Positions 17,788 to 30,895 of a DNA stretch of 64,000 nt are shown here, piece by piece (positions within the stretch are counted from its first letter, which is position 1; each line of letters starts with the position of its first letter). The notes beneath the pieces were generated by a model, which saw nothing but the letters and a program-made list of their open reading frames with translations, was not told the origin of the DNA and searched no databases. The translations under genes and the position numbers were made by a program. The DNA comes from JAPPHA01 sp965242975 (GTDB lineage Bacteria > Pseudomonadota > Alphaproteobacteria > Rhodobacterales > Rhodobacteraceae): the NCBI GenBank assembly GCA_965242975.1, contig CBDETS010000007.1, positions 1,612,001 to 1,676,000 of the forward strand, read 5' to 3'.

Positions 17788-18537
17788 TTACCTGCAACGA
17801 TTGCGGCCCGGACCCGATTGGCCGGACAGCACCGGATCCCGTGCTGCCAGTATCGGCCGGGTCATATCCGCGAGGCGTCGTCGTTGTCGACCGTTTTCAT
17901 CAAAATTCTCTGAAGAAAGCCACGCCTCGAAGGCCCGTTCAAGCTCCGGCCATTCGCCATCAATCGCCGCGAACCACGCCGTATCCCGGTTTCTTCCCTT
18001 TGAAATCGTTGCCTGCCGGAACACGCCCTCGTACGAAAGGCCGAGCCTCTCCGCCGCACGGCGCGACCGGATGTTGAGGGCATTGCACTTCCATTCATAC
18101 CGTCGATATCCGGCCTCAAACGCCCATCTCATCATCTGGTACATTGCATCGGTGGCGGCCCGCGTCCGCTGGAGAACCGGTGCAAGATTGATGTGACCGA
18201 CCTCGATGGAACCCTGGGCCGGTTTCACCCGAAGATACGACGCAACGCCACCTGCCCTGCCGGAAACCTTGTCGCGAATGGCATAGAACAAGGGGTCGCT
18301 CGACGCTGCCACGGCCTCAACCCAACAGGAGTAGTCGGAAAGCGAAGCGAATGGACCGTACGGAAGGTAATCCCAGATCCGCCCGTTTCGGTCCTCCCGG
18401 TTGGCAACGTGCAACTCGCGAGCATGACGATCGGGTTCGAGGGGTTCCAGCCGGGCGTAGGCTCCCTCGAAGTCCGTGCGACCCGGTCTTTCGGGTTCCC
18501 GCCAGTTGTGAACGATTGGCCCGAAATCCGGGTTCAT
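17788..18537 (-). CDS. GNAT-family N-acetyltransferase (RimJ/RimL-like)
   Basis: A 249-residue acetyltransferase. GSIEVGHINLAPVLQRTRAA contains the beta4-alpha3 acetyl-CoA region, AFEAGYRRYEWKCNALN is a typical motif, and SRRAAERLGLSYEGVFRQ matches the RimJ/RimL type. The ATG overlaps the aspS stop (ATGA), so the gene is translated after aspS. A longer open frame upstream lies inside aspS and is not used. Substrate unknown. Confidence 0.87.
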   Translation of the reverse strand: MNPDFGPIVHNWREPERPGRTDFEGAYARLEPLEPDRHARELHVANREDRNGRIWDYLPYGPFASLSDYSCWVEAVAASSDPLFYAIRDKVSGRAGGVASYLRVKPAQGSIEVGHINLAPVLQRTRAATDAMYQMMRWAFEAGYRRYEWKCNALNIRSRRAAERLGLSYEGVFRQATISKGRNRDTAWFAAIDGEWPELERAFEAWLSSENFDENGRQRRRLADMTRPILAARDPVLSGQSGPGRNRCR

Positions 18538-20327
18538 GTCGTATCCCGGGGAACGATCCGCAATCCGAGTTCCCGAAGCTGGGCACCCGTCGGTTCGGTC
18601 GGTCCCCCCATCATGAGGTCCTCGGCCCGCTGGTTCATCGGAAACATGATGACTTCGCGAATTGACGTCTCTCCAGCGAGCAACATGACCAACCGGTCGA
18701 TTCCCGCAGCGCATCCGCCGTGCGGCGGCGCGCCGTAGGAAAACGCCCGGCAGAGCCCGCCAAATCTCCTGTCGACCTCCTCATCGTCATATCCCGCTAT
18801 GTTGAAGGCCCGACGCATGACGTCGACCTCGTGGTTGCGAATCGCTCCCGAAACCAGTTCGTGACCGTTGCAGACCAGGTCATACTGGAATCCGAGCACA
18901 TCGAGAGGTTCCGAGTTCTCGAGTGCTTCCATGCCGCCCTGGGGCATCGAAAACGGGTTGTGGCTGAAATCGATCTCGCCGGATTCCCGGTCCTCTTCGT
19001 ACATGGGGAAATCGACAACCCAGCACAGTTCGAACTTCTCCTGCCCGGTCAGCTTGAGTTCCACGCCGATGACATCCCGCGCCTTTGCCGCGACCGCCTC
19101 GAATGTCGACGGGCGGCCTCCAAGGAAAAATGCCGCATCTCCGAATCCAAGACCCAACTGGGTCCGGATCGCTTCAGTGCGCTCCGGACCGATGTTTCGC
19201 GCCAGGGGGCCCGCTCCTTCGATGCAATCCGGATTGTCGGGCGCCTTGCGCCAGAATATGTATCCCATTCCCGGCAGTCCTTCGGACCGCGCGTACGAAT
19301 CCATGCGGTCGCAGAATCGGCGCGAACCGCCTCCCGGTGCCGGTATGGCACGGATTTCGGTTCCGGGACGTTCAAGAAGCGATGCGAACACGCGGAAACC
19401 GGAACCTGAAAAGTGCTCGGAGACCACCTGCATCTTGAGTGGGTTCCTGAGGTCCGGCTTGTCGGTCCCGTAATTTTGCATCGCGTCGCGGTATGCGATT
19501 CTGGGAACGTCCGCGGTCACCGGACGCCCACCGCCGAATTCGTCGAACACTCCCCGGATCACGGGCTCGATTGTCTCCAGTACGTCGTCCTGCGTCACGA
19601 AGCTCATTTCCACATCGAGCTGGTAAAAGTCCGCGGGCGAGCGATCGGCGCGCGGGTCTTCGTCCCGGAAACACGGAGCAATCTGAAAATACTTGTCGAA
19701 ACCCGCAACCATGATCAGTTGCTTGAACAGTTGGGGAGCCTGGGGCAATGCGTAGAATTTTCCCGGATGCAATCGCGAAGGAACCAGAAAATCCCGCGCC
19801 CCTTCGGGCGACGACGTGGCAATGACGGGGGTCTGGAATTCGGAAAATCCCCGTTCGATCATTCTTTCCCTGAGCGAAGATATGACCGCGGAGCGCAGCA
19901 TCATGTTCGCGTGCAGTCGCTGCCTTCGAAGATCGAGAAATCGGTACCTGAGCCGAGTTTCTTCGGGATAGTCGTGGTCCCCGAACACCGGCAGGGGCAA
20001 TTCGCCCGCTTCGCTGAGGACGTCCAGCGTTCGAATGAACACCTCGATCTCACCGGTCTCGATCTTCGGGTTGATCAACTCCGGTGACCTGGCCCTGACC
20101 TCACCGTCGATTCGGACGACCCATTCGGAACGTAACGCCTCAACCTGGTGAAACGCGTCGCTGTCCGGGTCTGCCAGGATCTGGGTGACGCCGTAATGAT
20201 CGCGCAGGTCAACGAACAACAGTCCGCCGTGATCGCGAACACGCTGAACCCACCCGGAGAGCCGAACGGTTTTGCCAACATCGGCAATCCCGAGTTCCGA
20301 ACAGGTGTGTGAGCGGTACGTGTGCAT
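18534..20327 (-). CDS. aspS: Aspartyl-tRNA synthetase
   Basis: A 597-residue class IIb synthetase. The anticodon-binding OB fold (VRLSGWVQRVRDHGGLLFVD) is followed by motif 2 (FRDEDPRADRSPADFYQLD), the bacterial GAD insert, and motif 3 (AAGIDRLVMLLAGETSIREV). The start is the ATG before HTYRSHTCSELG; the upstream extension is not conserved. It may be a non-discriminating enzyme if the genome relies on GatCAB, but this window cannot show that. GNAT gene overlaps its end. Confidence 0.96.
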   Translation of the reverse strand: MHTYRSHTCSELGIADVGKTVRLSGWVQRVRDHGGLLFVDLRDHYGVTQILADPDSDAFHQVEALRSEWVVRIDGEVRARSPELINPKIETGEIEVFIRTLDVLSEAGELPLPVFGDHDYPEETRLRYRFLDLRRQRLHANMMLRSAVISSLRERMIERGFSEFQTPVIATSSPEGARDFLVPSRLHPGKFYALPQAPQLFKQLIMVAGFDKYFQIAPCFRDEDPRADRSPADFYQLDVEMSFVTQDDVLETIEPVIRGVFDEFGGGRPVTADVPRIAYRDAMQNYGTDKPDLRNPLKMQVVSEHFSGSGFRVFASLLERPGTEIRAIPAPGGGSRRFCDRMDSYARSEGLPGMGYIFWRKAPDNPDCIEGAGPLARNIGPERTEAIRTQLGLGFGDAAFFLGGRPSTFEAVAAKARDVIGVELKLTGQEKFELCWVVDFPMYEEDRESGEIDFSHNPFSMPQGGMEALENSEPLDVLGFQYDLVCNGHELVSGAIRNHEVDVMRRAFNIAGYDDEEVDRRFGGLCRAFSYGAPPHGGCAAGIDRLVMLLAGETSIREVIMFPMNQRAEDLMMGGPTEPTGAQLRELGLRIVPRDTT

Positions 20328-20463
20328 GACGTCGGATCCCTTGTTCCTCCTGGCGCCGGGCAGGTAAGGATCGAGGGGCGGAGCTCTGACTTCGTCCCGC
20401 AACCTGCCTGCGGCCCGCGTTTCATTCCCTCCACCCTCCGTTGTCAAGTGCCGTCGCGTGCAG

Positions 20464-20494
20464 CCGCGCGGAAAACGGACAACCGCGCGGTTTT
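20464..20494 (+). terminator. Terminator-like hairpin upstream of carB
   Basis: Two copies of the self-complementary CCGCGCGG (20464-20471 and 20483-20490) can pair across an 11-base loop and are followed by TTTT. The hairpin lies in the roughly 440-bp intergenic region between divergent aspS and carB. On the plus strand it sits 275 bp upstream of the carB start, so it could attenuate carB if the promoter lies further upstream (inference). The rest of this region shows no gene. Confidence 0.4.
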
Positions 20495-20768
20495 CACACG
20501 ATATCGAGACCGGTCGGACCGTGCCGAACGGCGTAGACGACGCCAGGAATTCTCATCCCTGTTGGTTCTGGACGCGGCTCTTTCAAGGTCGTTGCCCGAG
20601 AGACCGGTCGTTTGCCTGAAGACTCCGGCGCCCGCGGCACAGGGTTTCCCGTGTTTCCTGGTACGTGTCCCCGAACAGCAGATGCTTGTTTGAATGCGAC
20701 ACGAGTCTATAAGCAACGCGATCTCGCAACCGGAAGCGTTGCGAGCACAGGGGAGACATCGCCAGGAA

Positions 20769-23999
<3,231 letters not shown>

Positions 24000-24217
24000 G
24001 GCACCCGTTCTTCTTTTGCGCGTACCGGCATGTCGCGTGACAGTTCTCGGTTACCCGGGCCTCTGCGCCGCGAACACGGCGGGTTCCGGCAATCTTTCGG
24101 AACCGCACGGGCAAAGCGGAAAATCCGGAATTTCCAATCCGGTTGTTGATCGCCGTCGACAAATCCGCTTAATTGCATCAATTACAAAGACACGTCACGT
24201 TCCTGCAACGGATTCCG

Positions 24218-24805
24218 ATGGCGAAACTCTATTTCAATTACGCGACCATGAACGCGGGAAAATCGACACTGCTCCTGCAGGCGTCGTACAACTACCGTGA
24301 GCGGGGAATGGAGACCTGTCTCCTGACATCCGAGGCCGATGACCGGGGCCTGCCAAACCAGATCCTGTCACGGATCGGAATTGAAAACAGGTCAGATTCC
24401 TTCGGAGAGTCGACGGACCTTTTCGAGTGGGTCGAACGCCGCATGAACAGGAGTTCACTTGCGTGCGTTTTCGTGGACGAAGCCCAATTCCTGACCAGAG
24501 AACAAGTTCAACAACTTGCCCGGGTCGCCGACGATCTCCAGATTCCGGTCATGTGTTACGGGCTTCGGGTAGACTTTCGCGGAAAGCTCTTTCCTGGCTC
24601 TGCGGAACTTCTCGCGATAGCCGATGATCTTCGGGAATGCAGAACCATCTGTTTTTGCGGAAAAAAAGCGACCATGGTCGTGCGCCAGGATGCCGAAGGC
24701 AATGTCCTGACCGAGGGTGAGCAGATTCAGATTGGCGGGAACGAGACCTATACGTCTCTTTGCCGGCGACACTGGCGGGAAGCTGTTGGCGATTTCCTTG
24801 CGTGA
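24218..24805 (+). CDS. tdk: Thymidine kinase
   Basis: A 195-residue type II thymidine kinase that phosphorylates thymidine for salvage. The P-loop is YATMNAGKSTLLLQ, the Walker B-like segment is CVFVDEAQFL, and the lasso/zinc region has CFCGKKATMVVR. NETYTSLCRRHW near the C-terminus completes the zinc site. The ATG at 24218 starts the conserved MAKLYFNY. The preceding 218 bp from carB hold no gene. Confidence 0.95.
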   Translation: MAKLYFNYATMNAGKSTLLLQASYNYRERGMETCLLTSEADDRGLPNQILSRIGIENRSDSFGESTDLFEWVERRMNRSSLACVFVDEAQFLTREQVQQLARVADDLQIPVMCYGLRVDFRGKLFPGSAELLAIADDLRECRTICFCGKKATMVVRQDAEGNVLTEGEQIQIGGNETYTSLCRRHWREAVGDFLA

Positions 24806-25282
24806 ACCGGACAGCGCCCGTGGATTCACGTCGGGACCGGCTCCGACCAGCCTGTAGCGTCTACTGAATATTTCCCGGATGACGGGCGTGTCGCCCGTTC
24901 ACCCGGCGCGCTGCGATCGCCTTCTACGAGACGAAGTGACGGCACTGGCGCCAGAAATGGAATCGGTTGAATTCGAAACGTCAACGCCAGGACCACGCGA
25001 CGCATGCACGCCGACAAGGTCGTTCCCTGCGCCGCAATTACCCGGGATTCGGCACCTCTTCGGACTCTCGCCGACCATTTCGGCGTCAGCCGGCTCGACG
25101 GGTGTCGGCATGACGCGGCAGACAGCCACAGAGGAACGTATGCGGAATACGACCAAAGGTTCCGTGCGCCTCATAGGATCTGTGTTGGGTCCTCAATGCA
25201 AGAGCGGCCAGATATGCAGCTTCGAGCCCATTCCCCGACATCTTGACTGTCAAGTCCCGTCCAAAATGTTGAGTTCAACATT
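24806..25282. other. Gap after tdk, no gene seen
   Basis: About 480 bp. No frame resembles a known protein. Its right end runs into the LuxR relic, so it may be decayed regulator sequence beyond recognition. Confidence 0.45.
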
Positions 25283-25428
25283 TGAACGCGAATCCGCAGC
25301 TGAGCTGGGCCTGAGCGCGCACCATGCGCCTTCACCGGCGCAAGTGTTTACCAAACTCGGTGCGCGCAATCGGACCGAAGCGCTGCGACAGGGCACGGAA
25401 AACGGGTCTGGTTTCCGGCGATTCCTGA
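25283..25428 (+). pseudogene. LuxR-type HTH C-terminus (relic of duplicated regulator)
   Basis: The translation contains AAELGLSAH and, further on, FTKLGARNRTEALRQ. This parallels AAELGLSAHTVRFHLRNLF then AKLGARNRAEALRRA in the regulator at 36082-38868. The end is recognisable in another frame as TGLVSGDS then TGA at 25426-25428, against GLVTGDS then stop in the other copy. The recognition helix is scrambled and the frame breaks near the end, so it cannot be functional. Only this tail of the regulator survives. Confidence 0.75.
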
Positions 25429-25802
25429 GAGGTGGCGGCCCGCAGGAGTCGGTTTCGGAACGACGCCGACACCGACATCGGCCCGCCGTATCAGGGACCG
25501 GGCCGTAGGGTCGGACGTTCATGGTTTCGGCAGGGTTGTGTACGCTTGTATGCAGGAGTGCGCAGGGGTGCCGGCGCAAATCGGCAGGTTCCAGGCCGCG
25601 ATCGTGTAGTCAGCGTTCCGATTGTTGGGAGGTGTCTTAACAAACTGTAATACTGCATTTTATTTCACTCGACAACTTTTACGACTGCATCCACAGATAT
25701 GAAAAAATCGTCGGAGTCGGTTGAAGTGTAGAACCTGGCATCCGGCGTTCAGGCCCCCGGCAGCCATGGCTTCGGCTGCCGGGCGCAGCCAAGGGGTGGC
25801 GC
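25429..25802 (+). repeat. Spacer duplicated in inverse orientation at 35713-36081
   Basis: The sequence after the LuxR stop (for example GGCGATTCCTGAG, GGGACCGGGCCG, GGTTTCGG) clearly aligns with the reverse complement of the stretch between the intact LuxR gene and the right autotransporter relic. An AT-rich tract follows in both copies (around 25650-25700 here), probably the autotransporter promoter region. No gene of its own. Confidence 0.7.
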
Positions 25803-27050
25803 ATGCGTTTTCAATACTCACGTGCATGGCTGTCGGCGGCCGGCGAACCCGAATGGATTGCTGCCGGCGCGTCCGACAGCACCCGACGACCGGACGCCGC
25901 AGGGGAAGGTCGGACGGACGCGGAAACGCCGGTTGCGTTTTCGCCCGCCCTTCGGTGCCAACCAGCGGCGGTACCGGTTGCGGTTGCGGTCCTTTCCCGA
26001 GCGCATTCGACACACTTCCAGGCGCAGACGCCGCCGGTGCGCGGCGACACGCTGGTAGCCGGCCAGCGGATCCACTGCATCAAACAGCTCGCCTCGACCG
26101 ACGACATCGCGACAAGCACACCGGGCATCACCGTCAAAACGACTGAGGACCAGGAGCACGGCATCACCGGGCAGCATTCCAGTGCGGAAACCACCGGTTT
26201 TGAATCCAGCCCGAACACGGTCTCGGCCGGTGGGCGGCTCTCCCAAGGCACCCCGTCGTCGAACAAGGGCAACAGCATGGGCGACGTATTCCGCCGCCTG
26301 TTCCCGACGGAGATACGGACGAACGGATCGGGCGCAGCCTCGAGCGCGGTCGGAAATTTTGGCGAAACGGCGGCGTCCGGACGGCTCGACTCCGTCGTGA
26401 CGGGCGGCAGCATCGCCACCCGCAGCGAGGGCTCACACGGGATATTTCAACAGCACAAGTGCCCGGGCTCCGGCCCGGCCTATTCGCTCACTCTGAACGT
26501 CGGTGGCGGCATCGCGATCGAAACCTCGGGAGGCGGCGGCGTCCATGGGATTTTCGGTCGACGCCTTAACGGCGCAGGCGACGTGCTGTTGGACCTACGG
26601 AGACTCTCCGTATCGACCGGGGGCGACTCCACCGGCGGAATTCCCGCAGGTCACGGCAGCGAAGGAAACACCGACATTCGGGTCGCGGGCGGCGGCGTGG
26701 CGATACGCGGGTGGACGCTCACGGCATCCCTAACTTCGACTTCTCCCTGGTCGAGTCCGTCATCGACCGCTACGCCGCCCGCTCGGCGGTCTACGAGGCT
26801 CTGTCCGGCACCCTGCTGCGCCTCGACGAGGACGGCGGCAAACACGGGGCGGCGGCGGCGGGCGGTCTTGCCGCTCTGGCTGCGGGTCTCCGGCGTCACG
26901 GGCCGTTACGGGCCGCGCAGCGCGACGGTCGGCGCGCGCAGCCGCTGGACCGGTGTGTGGCTGGTCTGGGGCACGGTGCGGGTTTCTCCTCCGGTCGGCG
27001 GCGGAAGAATTGCCGTGGTCGGCTTGGGCCTCGGCGGCGGACAAGCCTGA
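25803..27050 (+). pseudogene. Autotransporter relic, left copy
   Basis: The N-terminal part parallels the right copy: DTLVAGQRIHCIKQLASTDD against NTLVAGQRIECSEQATSTDD, GITVKTTEDQEHGITGQ against GITITTTEVQEHGISGQ, and GGSIATRSEGSHGIF against GGSIATRDNGSHGIF. Near 26730 the frame shifts to FDFSLVESVIDRYAARSAVY, then EALSGTLLRLDEDGG, the linker typical before an autotransporter beta barrel. It then shifts back to LWLRVSGVTGRYGPRSATVG, the barrel start. Most of the passenger and the rest of the barrel are missing. At least two frameshifts and a large deletion make it non-functional. Confidence 0.75.
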
Positions 27051-27139
27051 CGGCGCGAACCTGGTTCGCCGTTTCGGGCCTCTCGACGGGCCGCTTCCGT
27101 CCGATCCACAAAGACAATCTGTATTTGAAAGGTCAGCAA

Positions 27140-28267
27140 ATGAAAAAACTGCTTTCAGCAACGACCGCCCTTGCCCTTGTCGGTGGGGCCGCCTTCGCCG
27201 ATATCACCGTCTCCGGCGATGCCAAGTTCGGTATCGAATTCGACTCCGCGCCCACGGACGAAAACGGAAGTCCTGTCAACACGTCGAAGCAGATGCTCAC
27301 GCGTGAGATTGGCGTCGACTTCATCGGCTCCGGCTCCACCGACGACGGCCTGAGCTTCGGCGGGAAGGTCGGATTCGACACCGTCGACGGTGTGGGCACG
27401 GGAACGGCCTTTGTCAGCGGCGCCTTCGGCACGATCACCTACGGCCACGACGATGCGGCCGACGTTCTTGCCGGCGGGATCGCCGATGTCGGCCTGAACG
27501 GCCTGGGCGTTGACGACGTTGTCGAGGACATCCGGGGCACGACGGCGCCCCAGGCCCGCTACGACCTGAGCGCCGGCAACTTCGCCTTCGCGATTTCGGC
27601 CGAGACAAGCGATCGCGCGCCAGGGGCGGGGAATATCGCAAACTCAAGTGGCGACCTTGTAGCCGGTTCATTTGAGGTCGAGAAGACCTCCTTTGCGATC
27701 GGGGTGAGCTTCAGCGCCTCCGGTGCAACTGTCGGTCTCGGCTACGACAGCAAGAAGGCGATCAGCGCCGGCATCGGCTACAGCAACGGCCCGATTGCGG
27801 CCAAAGCCTTCTGGGCAAAGCGCGACCAACCCTACACGCACCTCGGTTCAGGCGCGGCTGTGGGCGGTACAGGCATCGGAGAAGCCGACGGCACGTTCTA
27901 CGCAGGCTACAGGGGACACGGCATCGAAGTGTCCTACACGACAGGCGCATCGACGTTGACGATGGTCTACGCCAGGACCAATCTGAGCAACATCCAGCCG
28001 ATCATCTTTCAAAACATTGTCGGGATCATCCCCGGAGTCGGCTTCAGGGGCGCGGGCGTTGGCTTCAGCCACGACCTCGGCGGCGGCGCCAGGCTGGTTG
28101 CCGGAGTCGGGCGGGTTCCGAGGATGGCTGTCGGGGACCTGGGCCTGGCCGAAATCGGACAAATCGTGACTGACAACGACGGAGACAACGATATTGATAT
28201 CGCGGATCGCCCGGATCTCAGTGGCGTCAGAAACGTGGCCAGCGTGGGCCTGTCCTTCTTGTTCTGA
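27140..28267 (+). CDS. Outer membrane porin (Porin_4 type)
   Basis: A 375-residue porin with signal peptide MKKLLSATTALALVGGAAFA cleaved before DITVSGD. The N-terminal strand AKFGIEFDS, repeated alternating beta-strand patterns (FGTITYGHDDAADVLAG, ARYDLSAGNFAFAIS) and a terminal aromatic, VASVGLSFLF, are classic for Rhodobacter-type porins. The ATG at 27140 is set by the signal peptide; the upstream open frame belongs to the autotransporter relic. A strong terminator follows. Confidence 0.93.
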   Translation: MKKLLSATTALALVGGAAFADITVSGDAKFGIEFDSAPTDENGSPVNTSKQMLTREIGVDFIGSGSTDDGLSFGGKVGFDTVDGVGTGTAFVSGAFGTITYGHDDAADVLAGGIADVGLNGLGVDDVVEDIRGTTAPQARYDLSAGNFAFAISAETSDRAPGAGNIANSSGDLVAGSFEVEKTSFAIGVSFSASGATVGLGYDSKKAISAGIGYSNGPIAAKAFWAKRDQPYTHLGSGAAVGGTGIGEADGTFYAGYRGHGIEVSYTTGASTLTMVYARTNLSNIQPIIFQNIVGIIPGVGFRGAGVGFSHDLGGGARLVAGVGRVPRMAVGDLGLAEIGQIVTDNDGDNDIDIADRPDLSGVRNVASVGLSFLF

Positions 28268-28292
28268 ACCGGACGGACAACGATTTCTGGAG

Positions 28293-28316
28293 GGAGCGGC
28301 TTCGGCCGCTCCTTTT
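28293..28316 (+). terminator. Intrinsic terminator of the porin gene
   Basis: GGAGCGGC (28293-28300), TTCG loop, GCCGCTCC (28305-28312), then TTTT. An 8-bp GC-rich stem with a UUCG tetraloop, 25 bp after the porin stop. Confidence 0.92.
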
Positions 28317-28318
28317 GC

Positions 28319-28732
28319 TTGCATGAGGGCGGCAGGCCCAGGGCGATTGGGATTGCGGGCTCCGTTCGGCCCCGGACCGGCATCCGCATCACAGGGATGG
28401 CGGGACCCGCAACCGGTTTCGCACAGTATGCGGCCACCGGATACAATACGGCCATGGCGGTGTTCACCAGGGTCAGCGGGCCGACGGGGAGACACAATTC
28501 CCGCGGAATCGACATCCATTTCCGCCAGCAGCTCCGCGCTGCACGTGATAAACTCGGTGAACAGCGGTATTTCCGGTTTGACATCCGACTCGAAGACGCG
28601 CTGGACGACCTGGATGCCACGCTCCGGGCCAGCGTCGCAGCCCCGCTGCTCGAGACGGACAAGATCATTGAAGAGCAAGGGGGCAAGTTGGATCGCCTCA
28701 CGGAAGTGCTGGTCTGGAAGGCCGACGGTTGA
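28319..28732 (+). pseudogene. Unassigned open frame, possibly a patatin-like C-terminus
   Basis: A 137-codon frame in the 670 bp between the porin terminator and the dpp operon. The first 45 residues are low-complexity. The rest (YFRFDIRLEDALDDLD, then KIIEEQGGKLDRLTEVLV) resembles the C-terminal tail of patatin-like phospholipases in pattern only. No catalytic GxSxG or Asp motif is present, so at best it is a fragment. It may also not be coding. Confidence 0.25.
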
Positions 28733-28936
28733 AGGCTGACCGGCGACATTCAGTGAGGTTGGGCAAGTGACCCATGGGAACATGCAGCGAGCCAGCCAGC
28801 GCCCTCAATATGTCGAAACACCCGAACTCGACGATGCGGCCATCAGGAACAGCGATGTCTCCCGTCAACGGAAAGCAGGGATTCATCATGGAGATGCGTT
28901 TCGCCCGAAAAACCGTGATTTTGCCGGATATCGGGA

Positions 28937-29917
28937 TCAGAGGGGAAAGTGGCAAGCGACCGAACGGGCGCCTTCGGTCTTCAGTTTGGGGGCATCTTCC
29001 CGGCAATTTGGGCGCGCGCAGGGACAACGGGCGGCGAACGCGCAACCCTTGGGCAGGTTGACCGGGCTCGGCGGATCGCCGCTGATCGCGGTGACGCGGG
29101 TGTAGCCGCGGCTCTTGCGCCGTTGAACCGAGGGTGCTGAGTCAAGCAGCGCACGCGTGTAGGGGTGCCGCGGATGCTCAAACAGGTCTTCCCTTGTCGC
29201 GGTTTCGACGACCTCGCCCAAGTACATGACGACGACATCGTCGCACATGAACCGGACAACGCCGAGGTCATGGCTGATGAACAGGTACGCCACGCCGAAT
29301 TCGACCTGCAACTTGCGCAGGAGGTTGAGGATCTGTGCCTGGATCGCCACATCGAGCGCCGAGACCGGCTCGTCGCAGACGATCACGTCGGGACTTGGCG
29401 CCAACGCGCGTGCGATGGATATCCGCTGTCTCTGGCCGCCCGAGAACTGGTGCGGAAACAGCACCATCTGGTCAGGGTGCAGGCCGACAAGTTCGAACAA
29501 TTCGGATATGTGCGTCTCGCGTTCTGCAGGTGTGCCGATTCCCATCAAGTCCATGGGCTCGCGAACTGCCGCTCCGACCCGGACGCGGGGGTTCAGCGAT
29601 GAATAGGGATCCTGGAAAACCACCTGCAGTTTCCGGCGCGTTTCACACATGTCGTCCGGAGAAAGCGCCAGTAGATTCCGGCCCGCAAACTCCACGTGAC
29701 CTGCGTAAGCCGGCGTGAGGCCGATCGCGGCCATTGCCGCCGTGGTTTTCCCTGACCCGCTTTCGCCGACAACCCCGAGGGTTCGGCCTCTGTGCACCGA
29801 AAAGGACACGTCGCGTACGGCATGCAGGTAACGTTGTCTTGCGAACAGTTTCCCGCGGCCGATCGAAAAGCGAACCGAAAGGTTCCTGACGTCGAGGATG
29901 GGCGAAGGATGGTTCAA
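28937..29917 (-). CDS. Peptide ABC transporter ATP-binding protein (DppF/OppF type)
   Basis: A 326-residue ATPase. Walker A is GESGSGKTT, the signature is FSGGQRQRISIARAL, Walker B is VIVCDEPVSALD, and the C-terminal oligopeptide-transporter tail has GCAFAARCPCARPNC. Translation starts at a TTG (29917) overlapping the upstream gene's TGA; the first residues then are NHPSPILDVRNLSV. It is the last gene of a five-gene minus-strand operon and pairs with the DppD-type ATPase. Confidence 0.93.
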   Translation of the reverse strand: MNHPSPILDVRNLSVRFSIGRGKLFARQRYLHAVRDVSFSVHRGRTLGVVGESGSGKTTAAMAAIGLTPAYAGHVEFAGRNLLALSPDDMCETRRKLQVVFQDPYSSLNPRVRVGAAVREPMDLMGIGTPAERETHISELFELVGLHPDQMVLFPHQFSGGQRQRISIARALAPSPDVIVCDEPVSALDVAIQAQILNLLRKLQVEFGVAYLFISHDLGVVRFMCDDVVVMYLGEVVETATREDLFEHPRHPYTRALLDSAPSVQRRKSRGYTRVTAISGDPPSPVNLPKGCAFAARCPCARPNCREDAPKLKTEGARSVACHFPL

Positions 29918-30894
29918 GCCGGACCCCTGGCAGCGTGGCAGGCGACCGAATGAGGGCCGTCCGAAAGCGGCGGTGCCGCTCCGCAGGCATCGTGCACCAG
30001 CGCACACCGGTCCGCAAACGCACACCCCTTGTCAAGCAGGTGCAAAGGACGAACGCTTCCCGGGATTTCTTCCAATGGCCGGAATCGCTCGACGTTGCCC
30101 GTTTCCTTTCCGAGCGTCGGGATGCATGCGATCAGGCCGCGCGTGTATGGATGCAGCGGCGTGTCGAGGATCTCGTCGGCCGTTCCTTGCTCGACTATCC
30201 GTCCGGCATACATCACCGCCACCCTGTCCGACAGTTCCGCGATTGCGCCCATGTCGTGCGTAATCATGATAATCCCGACACCGAATTCCTCCTGCAGATC
30301 GCGCATCAGACCGAAGATCTGAGCCTGTACCGTCACGTCGAGCGCCGTCGTCGGCTCGTCAGCGATCAGGAGCCTGGGGCGGCAACTCATCGCCATCGCA
30401 ATCGTCACCCGCTGGCGCATTCCGCCGGACAACTCGTGCGGATAGGCACGTGCGCGCGCGACCGGTTCCGGGATTCCGACGGTCCTGATGAACTCCACGG
30501 CGAGGTTCCATGCCTCTGCCTTGCTCAAATCCTGATGCAGCAAGACGGCTTCCGCAATCTGGTCGCCGACGCGAAAAACCGGGTTGAGAGAGGTCATCGA
30601 CTCCTGGAAGATCATCGCGATCTCCGCGCCTCGCAGCCGGCGCAGCCGGGAGGCCTTTGCACCGACCAGCTCTTCGCCCCTGAACCTGATCGAACCGCCG
30701 GTAATCCGCCCCGGCGGATGGGGAATGAGCCCCATGACCGTGAGCGCCGTAATCGACTTGCCGCAGCCGGATTCGCCAACGACGCCCAGGGTCTCGCCTT
30801 CGTCGACGTGGAAAGAGACACCGTCGAGCGCGGCAACCTCACCGTGGCGGGTGGAGAACGAGACACTAAGGTCGTCGACTTCGAGCAGGCTCAT
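29914..30894 (-). CDS. Peptide ABC transporter ATP-binding protein (DppD/OppD type)
   Basis: A 326-residue ATPase with Walker A GESGCGKSITAL, signature LSGGMRQRVTIAMAMS, Walker B LLIADEPTTALD and the switch His in MITHDMGAIAE. The C-terminal GCAFADRCALVHDAC is the Cys motif of the oligopeptide subfamily. It starts one base after the permease stop and overlaps the next gene by TTGA, so the operon is tightly packed. Confidence 0.94.
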   Translation of the reverse strand: MSLLEVDDLSVSFSTRHGEVAALDGVSFHVDEGETLGVVGESGCGKSITALTVMGLIPHPPGRITGGSIRFRGEELVGAKASRLRRLRGAEIAMIFQESMTSLNPVFRVGDQIAEAVLLHQDLSKAEAWNLAVEFIRTVGIPEPVARARAYPHELSGGMRQRVTIAMAMSCRPRLLIADEPTTALDVTVQAQIFGLMRDLQEEFGVGIIMITHDMGAIAELSDRVAVMYAGRIVEQGTADEILDTPLHPYTRGLIACIPTLGKETGNVERFRPLEEIPGSVRPLHLLDKGCAFADRCALVHDACGAAPPLSDGPHSVACHAARGPA

Positions 30895-30895
30895 C

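Noticed and set aside
27848..28783. 311-codon minus-strand frame opposite the porin end
   Set aside because: It is antisense to the porin and crosses its terminator; no homology seen.
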